This document shows positions 25,179-34,050 of a stretch of 45,604 bases of DNA, piece by piece. The DNA is taken from NCBI RefSeq assembly GCF_000502835.1, contig NZ_AYVL01000011.1, positions 104,130 through 149,733 on the forward strand, read 5' to 3'. The notes below the pieces were generated by a model. The model saw nothing but the letters and a program-made list of their open reading frames with translations, ran no database searches and was not told the origin of the DNA. The stretch's first letter is position 1; each line of letters begins with the position of its first letter. Source of the stretch: Mesorhizobium sp. LSJC280B00. GTDB taxonomy: Bacteria > Pseudomonadota > Alphaproteobacteria > Rhizobiales > Rhizobiaceae. A program made the position numbers and the translations under genes.

Positions 25179-26273
25179 TCATTGTCCTCCGTTCGGAAGG
25201 AGGAAGCCTTTCTCCGCCGGCCAGGTCAGCCAGACGGAATTGCCCTTGCTGAGCGCGGAAGCGGCGACCTCGTTCGGCACAGAGATCGTCACCTTGGCGC
25301 CTTGCCGCGTCGTCAGATCGAGCCGCGTCGCAGCGCCGAGATAGGTCGAGGCGACGGCAGTCGCGGCAATGCCGTTCTCGCCTGTCGCGGCTTCGCGGGC
25401 GATCGACATGTATTCGGGCCGGATCGCCAGGATGGCGTCGCCCCGGACCTTCTCGGCCTTGCAGCGCATGCTGATCGCGCGGTCTTCGCAGAGGCCCGTC
25501 GAGCCATTGTTGGCCGGGCGTACGCCCTTCAGCGGCAGCATGTTGATCTCGCCCAGGAACTCGGCGACGAAGCGGTTGTCCGGCCGGTCGTAGACCTCGT
25601 CCGGCGCGCCGACCTGCAGCAATTTGCCGTGGTTGAAGATGGCGACGCGAGATGACAACGCCAGCGCCTCGCTCTGGTCATGGGTGACGAAGACGAAGGT
25701 GGTGCCGGTCTCCTGGTGCAACCGCTTCATCTCGGCCTGCATCTGGCCGCGCAGGCCCTTGTCGAGTGCTGAAAACGGCTCATCGAGCAAAAGTACGCCC
25801 GGCTCGAACACCAGCGCCCGCGCCAGTGCGACCCGCTGCTGCTGGCCACCGGACAATTGCGACGGCAGTTTCTTTTCGTGGCCCTTGAGCCCGACGCGCT
25901 CGATCATTTCGCCGACGCGGCGTTTGATCTCGGCCGCCGGTTTCTTTCGCACCTTGAGCGGAAAGGCGATGTTGGCCTCGACGCTCATATGCGGGAACAG
26001 CGCATAGCCCTGGAATACCATGCCGGCGGCACGCTGCTCGGCCGGCCGCTCGGTGATGTCGACGCCGTCGCTGTAAAGGCGACCGTCGGTCGGCTGAATG
26101 AAGCCGGCAAGGATCATCAGGAAGGTGGTCTTGCCGGAACCGGAGGGGCCGAGCAGGGTGAGGAACTCGCCACGGCCGATATCGAGCGTCAGATCGTCCA
26201 GCGCACGGAACGAGCCGAAGCTCTTGCCGATCCCGATTGCCTTGATCTCTGCGGCCCGGCCGGGTTGCTGCAT
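25179..26273 (-). CDS. PotA-type ABC transporter ATP-binding protein
   Basis: A 364-aa ATPase with Walker A GPSGSGKTT, Q-loop MVFQGYALFPHMSV, signature [15 protein letters not shown], Walker B GVLLLDEPFSALD, and switch histidine FVTHDQSEAL. Residues about 240-364 are the TOBE-type regulatory domain (AILAIRPEYMSIA, STYLGAATRLDLTT), standard in PotA and similar importers. First gene of the importer operon, transcribed after the LysR gene on the same strand with 124 bp between them. Confidence 0.95.
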   Translation of the reverse strand: MQQPGRAAEIKAIGIGKSFGSFRALDDLTLDIGRGEFLTLLGPSGSGKTTFLMILAGFIQPTDGRLYSDGVDITERPAEQRAAGMVFQGYALFPHMSVEANIAFPLKVRKKPAAEIKRRVGEMIERVGLKGHEKKLPSQLSGGQQQRVALARALVFEPGVLLLDEPFSALDKGLRGQMQAEMKRLHQETGTTFVFVTHDQSEALALSSRVAIFNHGKLLQVGAPDEVYDRPDNRFVAEFLGEINMLPLKGVRPANNGSTGLCEDRAISMRCKAEKVRGDAILAIRPEYMSIAREAATGENGIAATAVASTYLGAATRLDLTTRQGAKVTISVPNEVAASALSKGNSVWLTWPAEKGFLLPNGGQ

Positions 26274-26374
26274 CCTGCCCTTTCCTTAGCGTAGCCGAAA
26301 TCGTAGGCAGGGCGGCGGCTCACCGCAACCGAATAGTTTTCGCGTGATCGGCAAATTTGATTCATCTATGCGCC

Positions 26375-26399
26375 AATCTCCCCCTCAAGGGGGGAGATT
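26375..26399. repeat. Perfect hairpin at the end of the LysR gene
   Basis: AATCTCCCCC and its complement GGGGGAGATT enclose a short loop, and the right arm overlaps the LysR stop codon. From general knowledge, CTCCCCCTTGAGGGGGGAG-like palindromes are frequent between Mesorhizobium genes. On the minus strand it may separate LysR from the importer operon. Confidence 0.7.
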
Positions 26400-27285
26400 A
26401 ACGCTGGTTCTCCGACAGCTTCGACCGCAGCCACCGCCCAAACGCCTCCAGCACCGGATGCGCCGCCTTGGCGTGCTCGGAAACCAGAAAATACGAGCGC
26501 GGTGAATTGATCGCTATGTCGAAGGGGCGGACCAGCCGGCCTTCGCTCAGTGCCCGGCCGCTGGTCAGCTCGTCGCCCATGGCGATGCCCTGGCCGGCGA
26601 TCGCCGCCGAAAAGACCAGGTTCATGTCGGAAAAGAAGATGCCGCCTTCCGGGTCGGGGTTCTCGACCTTGGACAGCGCCAGCCAGCGCGCCCAGTCCTC
26701 GGTATCGCCGAGATGCAGGAGATTGGCGCGCAGCACGTCGGCCGGCTTGGAGAAGCCGCCGATCTTGTTGAGCAGCGTCGGGCTGCACAGCGGCGTAAAG
26801 GAGATCCCGCACAACAGCTCGACCGCGCGGTTCGGCCAATTGCCGACGCCGAAGGCGATGAAGGCATCGGCCTCGGCATTGCTCACGTCGTCGAGACGGC
26901 GCGGCGTCAGGATGCGCAGCGCGACATCGGGGTACATCTGCCGGAACTCGCCGATATGGGTGCACAGGAACAGCGAGGCGAAACCCGGCGTACAACTGAC
27001 GCTGAACGAGCCGCCGATGCCGGTGCCGGCATGGCGTGTCACCGCGTCGCCCAGCACCGTCAGCGCCTTGCGCACGTCGCTGGCATAGCGCTGGCCGCGC
27101 GGCGTCAGCGCCACGCCCTTGCCAATGCGCTCGAGCAGGTCGAAGCCGAGATCGCGTTCGAGCAGGCGAAGCTGATGGCTGACTGCGCTGCGGGTCAGAT
27201 GCAGTTCGTCGGCGGCGCGCCAGACGCTGCCGTGGCGGGCAAAACTGTCGAGGGCGCGCAGCGCCTGCGTCGAGGGAATTCTCAA
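26398..27285 (-). CDS. LysR-family transcriptional regulator (GcvA-like)
   Basis: A 295-aa regulator with the winged HTH at residues 5-65 (QALRALDSFARHGSVWRAAD, then ELHLTRSAVSHQLRLLERDL) and a periplasmic-binding-like effector domain from about 90. SAVSHQL and the RHGSV wording place it near GcvA/AmpR. The frame has no ATG at the conserved start; TTG 27285 fits. It is divergent from the amidohydrolase gene and lies upstream of the PotABCD-type operon, so it most likely controls both; the effector would be the imported compound or a breakdown product. Confidence 0.9.
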   Translation of the reverse strand: MRIPSTQALRALDSFARHGSVWRAADELHLTRSAVSHQLRLLERDLGFDLLERIGKGVALTPRGQRYASDVRKALTVLGDAVTRHAGTGIGGSFSVSCTPGFASLFLCTHIGEFRQMYPDVALRILTPRRLDDVSNAEADAFIAFGVGNWPNRAVELLCGISFTPLCSPTLLNKIGGFSKPADVLRANLLHLGDTEDWARWLALSKVENPDPEGGIFFSDMNLVFSAAIAGQGIAMGDELTSGRALSEGRLVRPFDIAINSPRSYFLVSEHAKAAHPVLEAFGRWLRSKLSENQR

Positions 27286-27360
27286 GAGGTGAACCGAATT
27301 TGCATGAGCCGGGAAAACATATCACTTTTTGGCGGAGCGCTTCACTGCTTTCTTTCCACC

Positions 27361-28953
27361 ATGGAGAAACCGGTGACCTCCGCGCAAGCGACCGCACTTG
27401 CCTGTCTGGACGACATCCAGCCGTCGCTGTCGGCGTGGACGCGGACAATCTTCGACTTCGGCGAGACCGCCTGGCGCGAATACCAGTCGGCCGCCTGGTA
27501 TGTCGAGCATCTGAAGCACGAAGGCTTTTCCGTCGAGGAAGGTTCTGGCGGCATGCCGACCGCCTTCTGCGCCCACTGGACCAATGGCGCGGGGCCGACC
27601 ATCGGGCTGTATGCCGAGTATGATGCAGTGCCCGGCAATTGCCAGGATGCTGCGACGGTGAAGCGACCGCGCCCGGGCCTCGGCGAACAGGCTGGCGGCC
27701 ACACCGATCCGCATTCCGGCCTCGGCATTGCCAGCCTCGGCGGGCTGCTGGCGACCAAGGCGGCGATGCAGCGCCACGGCATATCAGGCACGCTGCGCTT
27801 CACCGGCGAGCCGGCGGAGAAGGTGCGCGGGTCGAAGCCGATCCATGCCGCGAAGGGCTATTACGATGGGCTAGCGGGGATGGTCTCCTTCCATCCTTTT
27901 TATATGCTGCCGCTCTGCAATACCGCGCGCTGGGATACGCATTGCGGTGCGGCCTATGCGATGATCTACCGCTTTGTGTGCGACGAGCCGGAACATTGGG
28001 CGAGGGCGGCAGGCGGCGCAGCACCCATCCCGCAGGCGCATTCGGCAGTCAGGGCGCCCGGCGCCAACGACGCGCTGATGATGATGTACATGGCGTCCAA
28101 GGCGCTGCGCGATTCCATGCTGCCGCATCAGGGCGGCTGGTCGATCAGCGAGGCGATCCTGACGGCGGGCCAGGCGACCGCCGACAATCTGCCGGCCGGG
28201 CTGGCCGAGATCCAGTACATGATCCGCGTGCCGACGCTGGCGATGGCCGAGCAGGTCACCGCCGTGCTCGACCGCAATGCGGAAGCCGCAGCCAGGATGA
28301 GCGGCTGCCGCCATGAGCGGCACTGGGTGTCGAAGTCGCGGCCGGGGCTGGCCAATCACGTCATGGCCGGTATTGCCTTCGACGCGCTGGCGGCGGTCGG
28401 GCCGCCGTGCTGGGACGGGACGGCCAAGGCGATCGCCCGCGAAGTCCAGCTCAATGCCGGGGGCGAGGCGACCGAGGAACCATTCATCGACGAACTGGAC
28501 CGGCTGATTGCACCACAGGCGGCCGAGGCGCTCCTGCGCCGCGACCTGCCGCCTTGGCAGCTCAATTCCACCTCTGACGATTACACCGACATGTCGTGGC
28601 ATACACCGACGGCACGATTCTACGTCGCCCGGCCGGCGCTGCGATCCGAGAACGGCCACGCGTTTCCGTCCTGGGCTATGAATGCGCTGGGCGGCATTTC
28701 TGCCACCATCGACCCGATGGTCATCTGCGCCGCAAAGACGGTCGCGCTGGCAGCACTTCGCCTGTTGGAAGACGAGGCTGCGCGCGACGCGGCGATGGAT
28801 GAATTCGTCACCCGCACCGGCGGCGGCATCGGCGGCTCGGACTGGATCGCGCCGCTCTGCGACTACGATCCGCCAATCGGATTTCGCTGGCCGGAATACA
28901 TCACCACCCCGCGCGGACGGGATTGGTGGATACCAGGCAACCAAGCCGCATGA
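27361..28953 (+). CDS. M20-family amidohydrolase (AbgB-like)
   Basis: About 530 aa. The M20 core is seen in GLYAEYDAVPGNCQ, HTDPHSGLGIASLGGLLATK, GTLRFTGEPAEKVRGSKPIH and SFHPFYM; a lid domain follows (ANDALMMMYMASKAL, IQYMIRVPTLAMAEQVTAVL), and the C-terminal TSDDYTDMSWHTPTARF carries further active-site residues. AbgB relatives cleave the amide of p-aminobenzoyl-glutamate and similar N-acyl amino acids in the cytosol. I choose ATG 27361; ATG 27304 is possible but lies inside the divergent promoter region with LysR. The enzyme gene next to it is 33 bp downstream and co-oriented. Removal of an acyl or carbamoyl group from the imported substrate is the probable step. Confidence 0.87.
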   Translation: MEKPVTSAQATALACLDDIQPSLSAWTRTIFDFGETAWREYQSAAWYVEHLKHEGFSVEEGSGGMPTAFCAHWTNGAGPTIGLYAEYDAVPGNCQDAATVKRPRPGLGEQAGGHTDPHSGLGIASLGGLLATKAAMQRHGISGTLRFTGEPAEKVRGSKPIHAAKGYYDGLAGMVSFHPFYMLPLCNTARWDTHCGAAYAMIYRFVCDEPEHWARAAGGAAPIPQAHSAVRAPGANDALMMMYMASKALRDSMLPHQGGWSISEAILTAGQATADNLPAGLAEIQYMIRVPTLAMAEQVTAVLDRNAEAAARMSGCRHERHWVSKSRPGLANHVMAGIAFDALAAVGPPCWDGTAKAIAREVQLNAGGEATEEPFIDELDRLIAPQAAEALLRRDLPPWQLNSTSDDYTDMSWHTPTARFYVARPALRSENGHAFPSWAMNALGGISATIDPMVICAAKTVALAALRLLEDEAARDAAMDEFVTRTGGGIGGSDWIAPLCDYDPPIGFRWPEYITTPRGRDWWIPGNQAA

Positions 28954-28986
28954 TCAACCAAGCCGCCCTTCACGAGGAGAAACCCC

Positions 28987-29919
28987 ATGACCGTCCATGA
29001 CCGCATCGTCGCCGAGCCGTTTTCGCTGCAGCACCGCAACCCGGCCGGCGGAACCAAGCCGCTGACCGCCTGGGGCTTCGCCAACGAGACCGACGTGCTG
29101 ACCGACGTGCTGCTCGGCTCGCCGAATTTCCTGCGCCATCTCTCGACCAGCTCGCTGTCGCGCAAGCACCTGCGCGAAGCGCCATGCAACGTCCAGATCG
29201 CGCAGGCGCAGCACAAGGACCTGGTCGCCGCCTATGAGCATTTCGGTGTCAATATCCACTGGCACGAGCCGACGCCGGAACTGCCGATGCAGGTCTACTC
29301 GCGCGATTCCAGCGTCATGACGCCGTACGGCGCCATCATCACCGCCATGTCGCAATGGTGGCGGCGTGGCGAGAACTACGCGGCGATCCGCACCTATGAG
29401 AAGCTCGGCATCCCGATCTATGATATGGTCACCGCCGGCACGTTCGAGGGCGGCGACTTCAACGTCATCGAGGACGGCGTCGTGCTGATCGGCTGCGGTG
29501 GCGCCCGCACGCAGGAGGAGGGCGCGCGCCAAGTGCAGGCCTGGTTCGACAAGGAGGGCTGGGAGACCCGCATCGCCTTCATCGACGAGTATTACGTCCA
29601 TATCGACCTGATGGTGGTGCCGATCGCCGAAAAGCTGACCGCCGTCTGCCTTGCCTGTACAGAGCCCGGCATCGTCGACTGGCTGAAGGGCAAGGGCCAC
29701 GAGATCATCGACGTGCCGTTCCAGGATACTATGGCGCTCGGCTGCAACTTCATGTCGCTGGGCAAGGACAGGGTAATCGCCCCGACCTCGAGCCAGACGC
29801 TGATCGGCCAGCTCAAGGCGCGCGGCTTCGAGGTGGCGGCCATCGACATGAGCGAGATCTCGAAGACCGGCGGCGGCATTCACTGCATGGCGCAGGCGCT
29901 GAAGCGCGAGCCGGCCTGA
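28987..29919 (+). CDS. Amidinotransferase/arginine-deiminase-fold hydrolase
   Basis: A 310-aa cytosolic enzyme of the guanidino-group modifying superfamily. The catalytic set is visible: FEGGDFN with Glu154 and Asp157, His205 in YYVHIDLM, and the nucleophile Cys300 in GGGIHCMAQ near the C-terminus, as in glycine amidinotransferase, DDAH and arginine deiminase. The YSRDSSV motif near residue 105 holds the first acidic residue. AGGAG lies seven bases before ATG 28987. It follows the amidohydrolase by 33 bp and is opposite ornithine cyclodeaminase, so hydrolysis of an arginine-like guanidine to a citrulline- or ornithine-type product is the best guess. Confidence 0.88.
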   Translation: MTVHDRIVAEPFSLQHRNPAGGTKPLTAWGFANETDVLTDVLLGSPNFLRHLSTSSLSRKHLREAPCNVQIAQAQHKDLVAAYEHFGVNIHWHEPTPELPMQVYSRDSSVMTPYGAIITAMSQWWRRGENYAAIRTYEKLGIPIYDMVTAGTFEGGDFNVIEDGVVLIGCGGARTQEEGARQVQAWFDKEGWETRIAFIDEYYVHIDLMVVPIAEKLTAVCLACTEPGIVDWLKGKGHEIIDVPFQDTMALGCNFMSLGKDRVIAPTSSQTLIGQLKARGFEVAAIDMSEISKTGGGIHCMAQALKREPA

Positions 29920-29921
29920 GG

Positions 29922-29941
29922 GGCCGGCCTTTAGCCCGGCC
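29922..29941 (+). terminator. Hairpin after the amidino-enzyme
   Basis: GGCCGG, eight bases, CCGGCC directly after the stop codon. It sits between convergent genes; no T-run, so moderate strength. Confidence 0.45.
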
Positions 29942-29999
29942 GCTTGCGCGAAAGCGCCATTGTCAGCACCGTCGATCCCGCCTGGCGTGCGGCGCGCCC

Positions 30000-31007
30000 C
30001 TACAGCACGATGAGCTTTCCCTTGCGCAGACGCCGGGCGCAACGATAGACGAGGTCGGCAGCGACCATGTCTTCCATCGCAATGCCCATCGCCTTGTAGG
30101 TGGTGATCTGTTGATCCGAAACGCGGCCCGGCGCGCGGTCGAGCAGCATGGCGCCAAGCTCGGTGCCGAAATCCGGGTCGAAGCCGGCAAGCTCGCAAGA
30201 TCCGACCGGGGTCGGTTTGAATGCATCCTTGGTTTCGACAAAAAGACTGGATCTGCCGATGAGCTCGATCGGCATTTCACCGCCGGGCGGCGCCACCCCG
30301 ACCGAGGAGACATGCGTGCCCGGCTGGACCCAGCCTGCGTCGATCACCGGCTGGTAGGAGTGGGTCGCCAGGCACACCACGTCGGAACTGCGCACTGCCG
30401 TCTCGAGATCGGCGACCGCCACCACCGACGGATGCAGCCGGGCAAGCGCTGCCGCATCGTCGAAGCTCTTCGAAGCGACACGGATTTCGGCAAAGTCGCG
30501 CACCAAGGGCAACAGATGCAGGTGCTGGTTGGCCTGCACGCCGGCGCCGACCACGGTCGCTATCCTGGCGTCCCTGCGGGCAAGCGTGCGCACCGACAGC
30601 ACGGCGGAGCCGGAGGTCCGCACCGCGGTTATGAAGGTGCCGTCCATGATACAGACCGGCAGGCCGGACAGCGGATCAAACAGGGTGATGGTGGCGAGGT
30701 GGCTGGGCAGGTTCTTGGCCAGGTTGCCTTCGAAGACGTTGACGATCTTGACGGTCAGGTTCATGCCCTCCATCCAGGCCGGCATGGCGAGGCTGTAGCC
30801 GGCCTCGGGGATGTCGAGCTGTGGTCGGGGTGGATTGACGACCTTGCCTTGTGACAGCGCCTTGAGGCCGTCTTCCAGAACATCGAGAAGCTGACTGAGG
30901 TCGATGCATTCCATCACGTCGGTTTCGCTCAGCACCAGGATCTCGGTCGCTCCCTTGCTGATTTCTGCCGCACTCTTGCCGGCTGGGCTGAACGCTTGCT
31001 TGGTCAT
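30000..31007 (-). CDS. Ornithine cyclodeaminase / mu-crystallin family protein
   Basis: A 335-aa NAD-binding enzyme. Conserved parts: MECIDLSQLLDVLEDGLKAL at the start, GLPVCIMDGTFITAVRTSGSA with the substrate-binding Arg, the Rossmann loop VVGAGVQANQHLHLL, and GTHVSSVGVAPPGGEMPIEL. Ornithine cyclodeaminase converts L-ornithine to L-proline and ammonia; relatives act on lysine, alanine or keto-imines. AGGAGTGCAGG precedes ATG 31007. The gene is divergent from an Lrp-type regulator, with a perfect dyad between, and convergent with the amidino-enzyme, whose product it may use. Confidence 0.9.
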   Translation of the reverse strand: MTKQAFSPAGKSAAEISKGATEILVLSETDVMECIDLSQLLDVLEDGLKALSQGKVVNPPRPQLDIPEAGYSLAMPAWMEGMNLTVKIVNVFEGNLAKNLPSHLATITLFDPLSGLPVCIMDGTFITAVRTSGSAVLSVRTLARRDARIATVVGAGVQANQHLHLLPLVRDFAEIRVASKSFDDAAALARLHPSVVAVADLETAVRSSDVVCLATHSYQPVIDAGWVQPGTHVSSVGVAPPGGEMPIELIGRSSLFVETKDAFKPTPVGSCELAGFDPDFGTELGAMLLDRAPGRVSDQQITTYKAMGIAMEDMVAADLVYRCARRLRKGKLIVL

Positions 31008-31099
31008 CCTGCACTCCTGTGTTCGAAATCGGCTCACCACGTTTGCTTTCAGCGGTGAGGGAAGCGCAGGCTATTGCGAGGTTTTATGTTGTGAAATAC

Positions 31100-31130
31100 G
31101 TTGATTTCGGTGTCTCTGCGTGAAATCAAC
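31100..31130. promoter_or_regulatory. 9-bp dyad between ornithine cyclodeaminase and Lrp genes
   Basis: GTTGATTTC, thirteen bases, GAAATCAAC. A perfect inverted repeat in the divergent promoter region, 92 bp from one gene and 32 bp from the other. The size and AT content suit an Lrp/AsnC operator. Confidence 0.6.
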
Positions 31131-31162
31131 ACGCAAATCCCTTAGATAGCGTGGATTGTGAA

Positions 31163-31624
31163 ATGAGCGACCTCGACCAGATAGACCGCAGCCTGCTCCG
31201 GCTGCTCCAGGAAGACGGACGCCGGACGACGCTTGATCTTGCCGGGCGTGTCGGGCTGTCTCCGACCGGAACCAGCCAGCGGGTTAAGCGCCTGTTCCGC
31301 GACGGGTTCATCACCGCGGTCAGGGCCATGCTCGATCCGCGCAAGGTCGGCCGGGGAACGCTGGTGTTCATCGAGGTCCGGCTTGACCACACGGCGCCTC
31401 ATGTCTTTGACCGCTTCGCCGAAGCCGTGGCGAAAGCTCCGGAGGTTCTGGAGTGCCATATGGTGGTTGGCGGTTTCGATTATCTGGTCAAGGCGCGGAT
31501 CGCCGATATGGCGGTGTTCCAGGATTTCCTGCAGCGGGTCATCCTGCCGCTGCCCGGCGTGCGCGAAACGCACACGTTCGCTTCCATCGCCGATGTCAAG
31601 CCGAACGCCCTCTTGCCGGTGTGA
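31163..31624 (+). CDS. Lrp/AsnC-family regulator
   Basis: A 153-aa regulator with the winged HTH LDQIDRSLLRLLQEDGRRTT plus LDLAGRVGLSPTGTSQRVKR, and a RAM ligand domain ending CHMVVGGFDYLVKARIADMA. ATG 31163 gives the family N-terminus; GTG-type starts upstream are unlikely. Its divergent position to ornithine cyclodeaminase makes that gene the probable target, as with PutR- and OcdR-type local regulators. It is the second Lrp-type regulator in the window and differs clearly from the one at 10973. Confidence 0.92.
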   Translation: MSDLDQIDRSLLRLLQEDGRRTTLDLAGRVGLSPTGTSQRVKRLFRDGFITAVRAMLDPRKVGRGTLVFIEVRLDHTAPHVFDRFAEAVAKAPEVLECHMVVGGFDYLVKARIADMAVFQDFLQRVILPLPGVRETHTFASIADVKPNALLPV

Positions 31625-31693
31625 TCAGGTGGAGGGAATCAGAGCGACCTGCATCGCATCTTGGCCCAGGTGCAGAGATGCCGGAGACCGGCT

Positions 31694-32077
31694 CTAGCCT
31701 TGCTGGGTCAGCAGGTTTGCGTCGCGTGCGAGCCGCCACTCACCATCCGCCTCCTTGCGCAGGAGCGTCAGCGCATATCCCGATCGATGGACCGGCTCGC
31801 CATTCGGCGGGGTCGCGGTCATATTGATGCGGCTGCGGATGAAGGCCCAATTGCCGAGAAGCTGTAGTTCCACGATATCGCTCGTGCCGTCGATATGAAC
31901 GCCGGCCGTCTCCCGCGCGGCTGCCGCGAAGATCTCCTTGTCGAAGGGTTCCCGGCCGGGAACCATGAAGATTGCGTCGTCCGTCATCAAGCTGAGGACG
32001 GTCGCGATGTCTCCACGCTTGCTCGCGTCCATCCACGTCTCGACCAGCTTTCGGATTGCTTTTTCGTCGCCCGTCAT
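31694..32077 (-). CDS. SnoaL/DUF4440-like protein (SgcJ/EcaC type)
   Basis: A 127-aa NTF2-fold protein. DEKAIRKLVETWMDASKRGD followed by MTDDAIFMVPGREPF and the late GYALTLLRKEADGEWRLARD is the usual wording of the SgcJ/EcaC group. GGGAGGTAACGG precedes ATG 32077. Role unknown; members range from isomerases to kinase association domains. It is a single gene between the Lrp regulator and the SDR gene. Confidence 0.85.
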   Translation of the reverse strand: MTGDEKAIRKLVETWMDASKRGDIATVLSLMTDDAIFMVPGREPFDKEIFAAAARETAGVHIDGTSDIVELQLLGNWAFIRSRINMTATPPNGEPVHRSGYALTLLRKEADGEWRLARDANLLTQQG

Positions 32078-32229
32078 CCGTTACCTCCCTGGCATCTCGC
32101 CGTCATCGATGGCGCACGGCGCTCCTCCCTCGCTACTACATAGGGCTTAGATCGCTCTCGTCATCGATTGCAGTGCGTCGCGCCGCGGGTAGCACGGTCC
32201 GCGAGCCGGCAGGTTCGCGCCCTCCATGC

Positions 32230-32979
32230 CTATCGCCAGCCACCGGAGGCGGTGATGCGCTCGCCGGTCAGCCATGACGCTTCGTCGGAGGCGAGGAACA
32301 CCGCGACGCGGGCGACGTCGTCGGGCAGGCCGAAGCGACCGAGCGGCGTCATGGCTATAATCTGCTTCTCGAATTCGCTGCCGACGATGCCGATGCGCGC
32401 GAGGCCCTCGGTATCGATGCCGCCGGGCGCGATGGCGTTGACGCGGATGTTGCGCGCGCCGAGCTCCCGCGACATCGACAGCGTGATCGTGTCCACCGCA
32501 CCTTTGGTCGCGGCATAGACGAGCGAGTTCGGCTGCGGATTGCGGCTGGCGACCGAGCTTATGTTGATGATGCTGCCGCCGCCCGCGCCAAAATGGTTCA
32601 CTGCTGCTTGCGTGGTCAGAATGATGCCCAACACATTGGTGTCGAACTCGCGGTGAAACTCGGCCTCGGTAACCGCTTCCAGCGGCTCGAATGCGAAGAC
32701 TCCGGCATTGTTGACCAGTATGTCGAGCCCGCCAAACTCCAATTTCGCCGCCTCGAACAGGCGGCGCACATCAGCCGCTTGCGACACGTCGCCCTGGACG
32801 GCGACGGCGCGGCCGCCACGGTCCTCGATCTCGGCGACGACGCGGTCGGCGCCTTCCCGTGACGAGGCGTAGTTGACGACCACCGCGGCGCCGGCCGTGG
32901 CAAGACTCTTGGCGATGGCGGCGCCGATACCCTTGGAGGCGCCGGTGACGATGGCGACCTTGCCGTTCAGCTTGCTCAT
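32230..32979 (-). CDS. Short-chain dehydrogenase/reductase
   Basis: A 249-aa classical SDR. Cofactor loop TGASKGIGAAIAKSL, NNAG at the fourth strand, catalytic Ser in INISSVASRN and the YAATKGA Tyr-Lys pair, then RVNAIAPGGIDTEG. The basic/short residues after strand two (NYASSREGAD) point to NADPH. AAGGAGAG precedes ATG 32979. Divergent from a LysR regulator; the substrate is not readable. Confidence 0.93.
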   Translation of the reverse strand: MSKLNGKVAIVTGASKGIGAAIAKSLATAGAAVVVNYASSREGADRVVAEIEDRGGRAVAVQGDVSQAADVRRLFEAAKLEFGGLDILVNNAGVFAFEPLEAVTEAEFHREFDTNVLGIILTTQAAVNHFGAGGGSIINISSVASRNPQPNSLVYAATKGAVDTITLSMSRELGARNIRVNAIAPGGIDTEGLARIGIVGSEFEKQIIAMTPLGRFGLPDDVARVAVFLASDEASWLTGERITASGGWR

Positions 32980-33036
32980 CAAATCTCTCCTTTGTTGACG
33001 ATGAGCGGTATTTAATCATGATCGAAATGCGTATTA

Positions 33037-33051
33037 GGATCATCATGATCC
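33037..33051. promoter_or_regulatory. Palindrome between the SDR and LysR genes
   Basis: GGATCAT-C-ATGATCC, perfect 7-bp arms, in the 97-bp divergent region; a related half site AATCATGATC lies at 33014-33023. It is a probable LysR binding site. Confidence 0.5.
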
Positions 33052-33076
33052 ATTCTTTCATGCCTGGAATTCCGGA

Positions 33077-33970
33077 ATGACCACCATCCTCGAAAAGACC
33101 GCCGGTCTCGTCGCCTTCGTCCGAACCGTCGATGCCGGCTCTTTCCATGCCGCCAGCCGGCTGGTCGGCTCCAGCCCGTCGGCGGTGTCGAAAAGCGTGG
33201 CGCGGCTCGAGCGCCGGCTCGGCGTCAGGCTGATCCAGCGCTCGACGCGTCGGCTCGGGCTCACCAGCGAAGGCCTCGCCTACTACGAGCGCGTGGCGCC
33301 ACTGCTAAGGGCGCTGGACGATGCCGAAGACATCGTCCAGATGGCCGATACGGCGCGCGGCCTGCTGCGCGTTACAGCGCCGGTCGAAATCGGTCGCGGC
33401 CTGATCGCGGCATGGGCGCAAGCGTTCCTTGCGCAGCATGGCGAAGTGAAGGTCGAGCTCAGCGTCACCGACCGTCACGCCGATCTGATCCGCGAAGGCT
33501 ATGATGTTGCCGTGCGCATGGGGGCGCTGTCGGACACGGGGCTGGTTGCCCGCAAGATCGCCAATCTGCCGATCGTGCTGGTGGCCTCACCGGCCTATGT
33601 CGAGCGGCGCGGCCGTCCGGCATCGGTCGAGGATTTACGGGATCATGAATTCGTCCGCCACCAGATGGCTGGCCGGCCTTATCCGGTCACGTTTGCCGAC
33701 GGTACGATGATCGTGCCGGATGGGCGGCTCGATACCGATGACGGCGGCGCCATCCGCAATGCAGCACTTGCCGGCGCCGGCATCGCGCATCTGATGCGGT
33801 TTGCCGTGCAGAACGATCTCGACACGGGTCGCCTGGTCCGCATCCTGCCCGAGGTGGCGATGCCAACCATGCCGGTGCACATCGTCCATGCGTACGGGCG
33901 ACAGCTGCCGGTCCGGGCGCGGCTGTTCGTCGATTTCCTTGCAGGCCAAATGGCTGCGCTGACGCGATAG
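33077..33970 (+). CDS. LysR-family regulator (AaeR/DsdC-like branch)
   Basis: A 297-aa regulator. Winged HTH: GLVAFVRTVDAGSFHAASRL, VGSSPSAVSKSVARLERRLG, VRLIQRSTRRLGLTSEG. This SPSAVSKS-RLE-RSTR wording is typical of the large subgroup that controls divergent oxidoreductases. The effector domain runs from about 90. It is divergent from the SDR gene, which is the likely target. Confidence 0.93.
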   Translation: MTTILEKTAGLVAFVRTVDAGSFHAASRLVGSSPSAVSKSVARLERRLGVRLIQRSTRRLGLTSEGLAYYERVAPLLRALDDAEDIVQMADTARGLLRVTAPVEIGRGLIAAWAQAFLAQHGEVKVELSVTDRHADLIREGYDVAVRMGALSDTGLVARKIANLPIVLVASPAYVERRGRPASVEDLRDHEFVRHQMAGRPYPVTFADGTMIVPDGRLDTDDGGAIRNAALAGAGIAHLMRFAVQNDLDTGRLVRILPEVAMPTMPVHIVHAYGRQLPVRARLFVDFLAGQMAALTR

Positions 33971-34050
33971 GGCAGATTCGGTCTGACGCAAGCACCCAGG
34001 TTTGGCAGAGACCAACCGTGCCGGCCGGTGCGAACCACCTTTACCGGAAG

